From positions 1-16,009 of the forward strand of contig CAKOGP040001849.1 in the NCBI GenBank assembly GCA_933822405.4: 16,009 nt of DNA, written 5' to 3'. Below the pieces are notes generated by a model. The model saw nothing but the letters and a program-made list of their open reading frames with translations. It was not told where the DNA came from and made no database searches. Positions within the stretch are counted from its first letter, which is position 1. Each line of letters opens with the position of its first letter. Below are positions 8,580-16,009 of the stretch, one piece after another. Both the position numbers and the translations under genes were made by a program. This DNA comes from Cylindrotheca closterium. Taxonomy: Eukaryota; Bacillariophyta; Bacillariophyceae; Bacillariales; Bacillariaceae.

Positions 8580-10341
8580 ACAGCTTATTCAATCTCTCCG
8601 GGATGGAGTACTTGGCATAACCTCTGTGAACTAATTAAAGATATTTGCGGACAGATCGAGAGTCTTGAAGGGACAACTTTTGTGGTGTGAAGTTGGATTT
8701 CTGAGGTTGGAAGTTGCCCAAGGAGGCGGAAAGATCAATGTCAATCCACAATCCGCGGTGATCACAATCGAAGATTTTGTCAAAGGCGTAGTACCCACCC
8801 GCAAGGATTGGTACGCCCAAAGTGGTGAAGATACCATCAATCGGAATGCTCTGTTGGTTGCGCTGGTGGGTCGCTTGCGGTGGATGCGGTTGATGGTGTT
8901 TTCAAATCGCCTCCTCAAGACCGCAGGCCCGGAAACGGTGGCGGATAGACTGGGGTGCGTTAACAGTGACATCCTCGTTTGCATCTATACCCAAAACCAC
9001 CTCACATCCTTCATCACGCCATTTGATGATCTGTTTGCAAAGATTGTCCACAAAGGCTATCCAAACTTTTCGATTCACTGCATGAAAGTGAAGTCTGTGT
9101 TGTGCCCATACTGTAGATCTACTGAGACCTTGCTTGTTGGGACAATATGCGGAGACAACCACCAAGTCCTTGGAGATCGGACCACAGACTAAGTCATTTA
9201 CCTCAACCAAAGAGTCCTGAACATTACCCCCATGGGCTTTCAACTTCCTTCCTTGGAGACGAACATAGGCCCATTGTCCTAAACCCGTGGGATCTCTGCC
9301 AGCTTCCTTAGCCCTGTGCGCCACTTGGTTCAAAACGGTTGCGATGCACCCGCCCCATTGTACCGCCGAGGTGGCAGCAGATCTGTCCTGATGCCGATTG
9401 TAAGCTACCGACGAATAAAACCCTTTTTGCTTGGACTTCATCGTAGCTTGGCGGAGTCTGTCACTCCAACCGTGACCTTCATTGATAGAAGGCCAAAACG
9501 TCTTGGCCTCTGCCAACAACGCAATTCCCACTCGTTCTTCCTTCAGCCAGGAGTTGATCTGTTGCTGCTTGAAGTCACTGCCATTTTCTGGTAATCCGTT
9601 GACATTCTGGAAACAGATTCGAGTAGCCAGTGAAGAATGACGGTGGTGATCACCGCCAGACCAATCCCCTGCTGGAAGAGAATGTAAATATTTGTCAAGT
9701 GAAGCATGAGAGACTCCACTTGAAGGGCCACCAATACCAGATCTTCTACCTGCACGCCGTGACCCAGCTGCAGACGATTGTAGGCCTCTCATGGCCCCTC
9801 CGCGGAGCGGGGAGCTCCGCAGGCGGGCCAAGAGGATTTACTGGCGCCATCACTCTGCGCCTGCGGGCGGACCGAGAGGATTTGCTGGCGCCATCACTCT
9901 GCGCCTTCCCAGGAGGAGGAGAGAAGAATGGTGACCCTCCACCTCGCAGAGTAGACGCAGTAAGAGATGAGGTTTGACTCTCATCTTGAGACGCGGCAGT
10001 AGTGTTGTCCCCTTCCATGTGAGATGTTGGGCAGAAGATGGTTCCTGAAATTGAACGCCTGCACTTGTACGGGCCTTCTTGGCTAGTTGTTTTGGTGGCT
10101 TGCCCTGCTTGGTGGCCTTCTTTGGTTGTGTTGCTGTATTGGGAACCATAGTGCTCTGCCCAGTGGATGACTTGCCTAAGGTTCTGTTGCTAGATCTGAC
10201 CGGTGGAGCCAATGCTTGACGGTCGGGAGACATGCGATTGTTGTGGGGTAGAGTGGGAGATGGCTGAATCATCATGGTAGGTAGATGGCTGGCCTGACTC
10301 TGGAGGGCAGCGAGCTGTTCGCTAAGCTTCCAACACTTCAC
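8580..10341 (-). pseudogene. Non-LTR retroelement fragment with EEP-type (AP-endonuclease-like) domain, degenerate
   Basis: Reading leftward, a Pro/Ser/Lys-rich N-terminal part (10341-~9800) precedes an EEP endonuclease domain, the nuclease that nicks target DNA for LINE-type retrotransposition. Motifs in order are QNVNGLPE, LLAEAKTFWP (catalytic Glu), VVSAYCPN, VVLGIDANED (Asp/Asn), and DCDHRGLWIDIDL (the terminal Asp-His). The EEP frame is continuous from ~9831 to 8386 but is broken by TGA at 8902-8904 and TAA at 8635-8637. Both sit inside sequence that aligns with the plus-strand copy at 10362-10960; the TAA replaces the Gln of RRYLQLVHKGY. The N-terminal part shifts frame near 10018 and again near the 44-bp duplication at 9817-9904. 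The RT is absent: homology ends at ~8580 (KYSIPERLNKL). It is a truncated, dead copy. Confidence 0.85.
9817..9904. repeat. 44-bp tandem duplication inside the EEP element N-terminus
   Basis: Positions 9817-9860 and 9861-9904 align at an offset of 44 with a handful of mismatches; the last 20 bases (CTGGCGCCATCACTCTGCGC) are identical. Since 44 is not a multiple of three, a gain of one copy changes the reading frame. This is why RRRVMAP-NPLGPPA appears in two different minus-strand frames (second copy and first copy). Confidence 0.9.
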
Positions 10342-12800
10342 GGAGTAGGTTTTCTAGGGATTTGGTTGTGTTGGCTGCGTACCGACCTAACCCTCCGGGG
10401 ACTGGCGAGTCTACCGTGTGGGCACAACACTGGAGTTTCTTTCGCTCTCAAGGTCGGCAGCGTGAACCAAGGGAGGCCTTTATGGTAGACCTTCTTCGAG
10501 CCATCACCCAATGGCGCGATGAAGGCTGTGAAGTAATTTTGGGGGTCGACGCCAATGAGGACATCAGCTCAACCAAGTCCTCTTCCTTTTGTCAACGTCT
10601 TCGCGATGTCGGTATGGAAGAAGCTATCCTCCAACAACACTCCGGTCAAACGGCCACCACTCAGCACCGGAACAAAAGGGGCAAACCGGTTAACGGCATT
10701 TTCACAACCTCTGGGGTGGCTGTACAGGCAGGAGGTTACTACAACTTTGATGAGTTTTTCTCCTGCGACCATTGTGGTCTTTGGATTGATATCGACCTGG
10801 AGAAATCTTTGGGCGGGTACAAACCACAGAAGACCCCGTACAAACCCCGCAAACTTACTATGTTGGATACTACAGCAGTCCGCCGCTACCTGCAGCTCGT
10901 TCACAAGGGCTACGAGGAATACTCCATCTCATCTCGATTGGCGTCCCTACACCACCAACTACAACTAAATGAAGGGACCATGACAGCCAAAATGGGTCGT
11001 CATTATAACTGCCTGCACCACCAGATGTACGTCGTAAGGCGAAAGGCGGAGGAAAAATGTAGACTGGTCACTAATGGATCGGTGCCCTGGTCTCCTAAGA
11101 TGCAACAGTTTTGGGACTGTCAATCCTTGTGGAAGATTCTTTTGAAGGGGAGGAAGGGTTGCCGGGTGAGTTCACGTAAAATCTGCAGATTGATGCAGAA
11201 GGTTGAGATACCGGACGCGTGGACAAAGACGACAACGGAATTGGAGGCCGCCCTCCGTCAGGACCGGAAGGAATACCTTGAGGCTAAGACCCATTATGCT
11301 GTGAAGTGGCGCAAGGAATTTTTGACTGTGCAGGAGGCGAAGTCCAAGAAGAAACAATGGCGGTCGCAAAAGGCCAGAGACCGTTTCCTGAGGTTACGGC
11401 GGATGAAGCAACGGGAGGAGGCAAGACGCCGACGCCGCGCCCAGGCAAAAGGACCTAATGGGGGATTACACGCGATTCAAGTCAAAGAGAGGCTGCCTTC
11501 AGGTGAAGTGGGCTTGCAGACTGTCTCTGAAAGGAGTCAAGTGGAACAGGGTTGCATGCAGGAGAATTGCGCACGGTATGATCAGACCAGATCGCCTCAT
11601 ATGACCCCTCCAATAGATGCTCCATTGTACCAAATGTTTAATGGCCATGACGCGGAACAAAACTCCCTTGCCCTTCTTGAAGGGCGCCTTCCTCTACCAG
11701 ATGGCATTGACTATCCAACTCGGTCCTTCCTTTCTCAGTGCAGGTTCCACAAAGATCATTCTATGTCACCTCTGGAGGTTTCTACTGAAGATCACACCTA
11801 CTTCTGGTCTCGGAATCCGGAACACAAGGGCTCTGAACCTCATGGCCTGCATAATGGCCACTTTAAAGCTGGGATTCTCTCCCCTATGATCGCCCAGTGT
11901 GACGCCTTGTTTCGGCATATCCCTCTAACTACTGGGTTCGTTCCTGACAACTGGCGACATTTAATGAATTTTGCCATTGAAAAGAAGCCCGGGGAGTTTC
12001 GCCTGAAGAAAATGCGAACAATTCAGTTGATGAACTCTGAATCCCAGGCCAATTATAAGCAACTCGGTCGTTTGGCCATGACTTATGGCGAAGACCATCA
12101 CCTGATTGCTGATGGTCAATTCGGGTCCCAAAAGCACCATCAAGCGATTGATCTCGCCCTGTCGAAGCGGCTGGTGTGGGACCTACTGATTCTCCAGCGT
12201 CGATTGGCAGGGTGGATTTCGAACGATGCCAAGTCATGGTTTGATCGGGTAGTTCACTGGGTGGCAGTGGTTGCCATGATGCGGTTGGCCATTATGTGGA
12301 ATGCACTTTGGATGATGTTTGACACACTGGCAACATCCACACATCAAGTGCAAAACGGCTTTGGAGATTCCGAAGCAAGCTTTTGACCGCCGTCCATGAT
12401 TCCTTTCCAAGGGTGTGGACAAGGCAACGGGGCTGGTCCCCCCATCTGGGTCTCGGTCAGCTCTATTATTCAGATGATGGTGGCAATGGGGTTTGGCTTT
12501 GAGTGTCTCACGGCGATAAACTCCCACTTGGTCACAGCTCAGTGCTTCTGTTTTGTGGACGACACGGACGTTATTGAGGCGGGGGCGTCGGTTGATCACT
12601 CCGGCGAGGACATCTGCCAATCGGTCCAGGCGGCTGTGTCCATGTGGGCTGGAGGAATTAGGGCTACGGGCGGAGCGATCAATCCGGAGAAGTCCTTTTG
12701 GTGGTTGATCAACTTTGCTTGGGATGGCAGGAAGGGACAATGGACATTCAGGAGGAAGAATCAGTTGTTGCCAGACCACCGGCTTCAGATTCCGGGCTTG
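10326..12800 (+). pseudogene. Non-LTR retroelement fragment: EEP C-terminal half plus reverse transcriptase, with one in-frame stop
   Basis: The EEP part lacks the N-terminal motifs and starts mid-domain at SRDLVVLAAYRP. It then has VILGVDANED and FSCDHCGLWIDIDL. A basic linker follows (about 10870-11480, rich in Lys/Arg, e.g. RLRRMKQREEARRRRRAQAK). The RT domain has fingers (KKMRTIQLMNSESQANYKQL), motif A NDAKSWFDRVVH with Asp at 12225-12227, motif B GCGQGNGAGPPIW (~12417-12446), motif C CFVDDTDVIEAG with the Asp pair at 12558-12563, and motif D/E WAGGIRATGGAINPEKS. The frame is unbroken from 10326 to 12848 except for TGA at 12384-12386, just before motif B. The text after ~12800 no longer looks like RT, so the thumb and C-terminus are missing. 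All catalytic RT residues are present, which suggests a fairly recent loss. Confidence 0.88.
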
Positions 12801-14284
12801 GTAGTATACCATCCGTCATCCCCTTTAACTGCTCGTCCATCACGTTGATTATCAATAAATTTGCGAATCCGGTACATCGTGTTACCTTCATCATCGACAT
12901 TCATCATTATCCCTTCAATAATCTGATTTGCATAGAAGCTTTCCACCTTCCCATCCTCGAACTCCACTTGATAGATAGATGTGTCAAGGTGTGGATTCTT
13001 GTGGTAATGACCAATCAATTTTCCAGATGAGTCACGCTTCCGACCTTGAACAACTCCAAAAGTTTCGATTCCATCTGCATTAAAAGATACCTTTGCAGAG
13101 ACATATTTATCGAACTCAACAGGGTCTCCTTCTTGATCCGGCGGCTCTTCGAAATCATCTTCAATCTTGTGACGAGGATCTTCTTGTGAATGATCTTCAT
13201 ACTGTGTATACTGTGGATAACCATCATCCTTGATTGCAGAGATTGGCATGTTGTATTTTTGCCGAATGCGATCAAGTTCTTCTTCAGAAATAGAAACTCC
13301 ATCAGCAGACCTTCTTCAGATTCTTCTTCACGTCTTCCATAAACTCTTTCTTTTTTTCTTCCATAGGTTCACTGTTTTGTTCTTCAGTTGATAGCAGAAT
13401 CACTGACAATTGTTGTAGTACCTGTCCATTGGCAATAGCAACAGCAAAACAAAGAGCTGCTCCAATAGTAAAACTTGGACCAAGCCAACGGCATAGTTGT
13501 TTCCCATCCTTGGATGAGCGATTAGGAGAAAGGCACCAACACCAATCCCAAATAGCAAAATCAACCAGGTGAGAGATATCTTTAGTGTTGCCAGAAACAA
13601 TTGTGGCTCCCCATTCTCCTTCTTGTATTGCAAGTCCCAATGCCATGTGACTGCAAATCTCAAAAGCATACATAAAACTTGATCGCAGAACGCAATAGGG
13701 ATATTCCTTGCATGCATGAATCGACGGTAAAGTCGACTTCCTTTCCAAATTGTGTCCTCTGTAAGTGCTTGATTAGGATGATGAGGCTCAATAGGATGAA
13801 TTGGCACTTGTCCTTCGTTAGCAACTTCTCGGAATTTCCCTTGAGTGAGTGTCTTGGCATTGTCAGGTATGAGACATTGGGGAAAACCGAACTGACAAAA
13901 TAGTTGTGTGAAGCTTGTGTTGCGGTAAACGGTCAAGGCAAGCAGCAGTTGGGAGCGTTGAATCAAGTCGAGTGAAAGATGCGAGTTGGTGATACGGTGC
14001 TTGGTAATCAGCATCAATTTGTTGTCGCAGAGCTTCTTCTTGGCGCCTGGAATCAGGATCATAAGGCTGCCAAGGAATGTCTGCAGTCATCCAAACACGC
14101 TGAAACTCCATTATATCGCTGACCTCTTCATCGGTAGGTTGGCGACATGTAAAATAGGAAATTGGCTTGTCAAATACAGCGGAATCCGCTCATCTCAATT
14201 GCTGTCGCGGTGCTTGCTGACATCTCCATCTCTGATCTCCAAATTGTCAATTCCTCCAGCATGATCTCCAAACTCCAGATACAC
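12800..14284 (-). mobile_element. Ty1/copia-like LTR retrotransposon pol fragment, degenerate
   Basis: Reading leftward from ~14284: RQPTDEEVSDI and VWMTADIPWQPYDPDSRR (14140-14040) resemble the segment before integrase in diatom copia-type polyproteins. Then comes part of an integrase core: CLIPDNAKTLTQGKF, with Asp, then EPHHPNQALTEDTI with Glu 35 positions after that Asp, fitting the D-(34/35)-E spacing. Next are the post-integrase blocks GNTKDISHLVDFAIWDW and CRWLGPSFTIG (13640-13470), and a hinge ending IDNQRDGRAVKGDDGWYTTK (to ~12800). The Zn-finger and first catalytic Asp of integrase, and all of RT and RNase H, are absent. The frame changes near 13960, ~13685 and ~13306. No LTR is visible at either edge. 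The assignment to copia rather than another order rests on motif memory. Confidence 0.78.
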
Positions 14285-15999
14285 TCAAACAACCTTATTG
14301 CCCCCTAGTTTATCCTCCTTCTTGTCAAGTTCCCCCAGCATAGCACCCATTTCCATCTGAAGCTGATCTGCCTGTTTCTTCATTGGTTCGAGATCCTTCA
14401 TGAGACAAGACAAATGATTCACTGAGTATATCAAGAGTTTTGGTTGTCCCAAAAACTTGTGACTAACAAACTCGTTCATGAGTTTGTAGCATCGTAGTAT
14501 ACCCCACATCATTCCTGCAGCATCATGTATTGATAGCTTCTTCAAACTAGGTCTCATCAGACCCATACTCCAACTCCAATGCAGTTCCATAAATACAGCT
14601 TTTATGACTTTGCATGGGAACCTCCATGCCTCTTCTGCATCTTTACACTGTCACAGGCAAATTGTTTTTTGACTTGTGAGGAAATTGGCAATAGCCAACC
14701 AATGGTTTGGATTGGGATGGCCTTTTGCATGGATGCATACACAGACGCCATCAGCATGCTATCAAAGCCCCCTCTGATTGCGTGCCCATCTTGGACTAGT
14801 ACATCATCAATGGCTGATGCTTTCCCTTCCTTTGTCACACAGTTAAACAACGACACAACATCATGCCCAACAAACCACACTGATGAGCCGTCCAAATCCA
14901 TCCTGGTATGCAAGAAACGCTTGCAATCCTGGACTCCGCCAAACTTGCAACCTGCAACAGTGACTTTATGCTTCTGAGTCTTCAGTTCCCAGTTGGCCAA
15001 TTGCTCCTGAAGACTTGACAAGGAATCCAAGTTCAATGGTGGGAGTGGTACCATGCGCTCTTGTTGAGTTGTCACTCTCTCAGCTATCTCTTGTTTCAGA
15101 GATGCATTTTCTTTCTTGAGCCCCTCTATCCTTGCAAGGATACTTTTTTGTTCTTCACAATTTTCAATCACTACTAGTTTACTCGTTCCCCCCAATGCCA
15201 AGGGAGCAGGGACCTTTTCCAGAGACTGTACTTGTTGAGCCAACAATTGTCTTGGGTCCTCATAGAACTCTTCCTTCATTGTGATGAGTCCAGGCAGAAT
15301 GTGATTGCAAAGAGTTTGCATTGATATCTCAAGCAAATTCTTTATGTGGTCACTAGACTCCTTCAAGTCATTTGTAGCAATCTGCATCTCACGGACTCTC
15401 AACTCCAAAGTCTCTAATCTAGTGTTCTGGATCTCACTAGATCTACTGATGATCTCCACACCCTTGCACCTAAACAATTCCAATTCCCGGTGAAGCCCCA
15501 GCAATCTGTCATACACTCTAATGTACCCAGTTGCTTTCTGAAACTCAGTATCGGTTCCTCCAATACTCCTTTCCAACATACTTACAGCTAAACCAAGGGC
15601 ATCTAACTTAGAATTCATCATAGTGATATTCTCTGAATACCTTTGATCGATTCTACCACAAACAAAACACTTCACTTCTCCAATCAAAGACAGTAGCTCA
15701 ATCAAATCCAAACAATCCACCTTCGCAAATTTTCCAGCAATTCCTGTGTCAACAGGATGATTCTCCAATGATAGTGGAGTCAAATCCCTGATAGACAAAG
15801 CCAAGTCCATTTTGCTAGCCTTGTTTCCTGATCGCTTTCTGCCAGGTACCTTCCCCTTATGCATGGCCAAACCAGCAAACATACCAGATCCATCAATTTT
15901 GGCACTGCCAACATCCAACCCATCAGAAGACGCGGACTGTATCATTTTGTAATCCGCTCCCCCAAGTGATGTTCTTGACTTGGAACACAGCTCACCCAC
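14285..15999 (-). pseudogene. Coiled-coil protein of unknown family, one frameshift, 5' end at window edge
   Basis: The first frame runs from the right edge (a GTG at 15999; first ATG 15945) to a stop at 14602. A second frame, open from ~14645 to the stop at 14285, continues it without a gap: ...FACDSVK then DAEEAWRFPCKVIKAVFMEL. A single missing base near 14641 explains the switch, so the product would be about 570 residues. Seen in it (numbered from 15999): a basic stretch 48-65, a lone Cys-x2-Cys (CFVC, 111-114), coiled coils at ~187-225 and ~282-318, a globular block 345-445 (WFVGHDVVSLF, GWLLPIS), and a C-terminal coiled coil (LMKDLEPMKKQADQLQMEMG). No zinc knuckle, protease or enzyme motif. 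It lies directly upstream of, and in the same orientation as, the copia-like fragment. A gag-like or element-carried protein is one option, and a broken host gene family member another. I cannot name it. Confidence 0.55.
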
Positions 16000-16009
16000 C
16001 CCCCCCCCC
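15999..16009. repeat. Poly-C run at the right edge
   Basis: Eleven C residues end the window, preceded by CTCACCCA. The odd window length and the homopolymer suggest that the contig or read assembly stopped here rather than that a biological boundary is present. The coiled-coil ORF beginning next to it is therefore probably incomplete at its N-terminus. Confidence 0.8.

Larger units (their letters stand above)
8107..8580. other. 3' flank of importin-beta, no gene seen
   Basis: The first ~150 bases should include the importin 3' untranslated region. No canonical AATAAA is visible; AAATAAGA near 8145-8152 is the nearest resemblance. Further right there is a 16-bp tandem duplication and a palindrome (see separate entries), and then the left edge of the EEP fragment. 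A minus-strand open stretch to 8386 continues the EEP frame but shows no recognisable domain. Confidence 0.5.

Noticed and set aside
8902..12386. Alternative genetic code with TGA as a sense codon
   Set aside because: The importin gene has no internal TGA, the EEP fragment also has a TAA, and the frames around are truncated or shifted. Ordinary pseudogene decay is simpler.
8580..12800. Twin priming of one LINE-type element as the source of the inverted EEP and the sense EEP/RT
   Set aside because: Twin priming yields adjoining, not extensively overlapping, segments of one RNA. Here ~170 codons are present in both orientations and the two versions differ at many nucleotides, so they are separate elements.
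12234..12812. 192-codon minus-strand ORF opposite the RT
   Set aside because: It is antisense to the RT motifs B to D and spans the element junction; no domain is visible.
13015..13302. 95-codon minus-strand ORF in the copia fragment
   Set aside because: It is an out-of-frame shadow: the frame with SADGVSISEEELDRIRQKYN continuing to the hinge region is the meaningful one.

Overview
The window looks like nuclear DNA of a unicellular eukaryote, most likely a diatom or a related stramenopile. The support is: (i) a clear importin-beta gene with two short GT-AG introns (97 and 68 nt); (ii) retroelement remnants whose motifs (RT with QGNGAGP and FVDDTD; integrase-side text with GNTKDIS and CRWLGPSF) recall retroelements I know from diatom genomes. 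The diatom assignment is inference, because no search could be run. The right edge ends in a run of 11 C, so the window may be a whole short contig.

Layout from left to right. Positions 1-151 hold two inverted repeats just 3' of a leftward ORF. Positions 152-3637 (minus) are one uninterrupted 1161-residue ORF that I cannot name. It has a duplicated low-complexity N-terminus, an acidic patch and a C-terminal coiled coil. Positions 3847-5191 are a tandem array of a ~532-bp unit (two full copies plus a partial third) that ends at a short palindrome, 167 bp before the importin start codon. Positions 5359-8106 (plus) are the importin-beta gene (three exons, 860 residues), the only confidently functional host gene here. 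From about 8580 to the right edge the DNA is a retroelement graveyard: a minus-strand endonuclease/exonuclease/phosphatase (EEP) fragment (8580-10341), then head-to-head a plus-strand EEP-plus-RT fragment of a different, diverged element (10326-~12800), then a minus-strand Ty1/copia-like gag-pol fragment (~12800-14284), then a minus-strand coiled-coil ORF of unknown family with one frameshift (14285-15999, running off the edge).

The functional picture is one housekeeping nuclear transport gene hemmed in by repeats and dead retroelements. There is no operon logic and no sign of a multi-gene system. The items most worth a second look are the intact orphan 1161-residue ORF with strong hairpins at its 3' end, the tandem array whose copy-to-copy differences fall mostly at CpG sites, and the frameshifted coiled-coil ORF.
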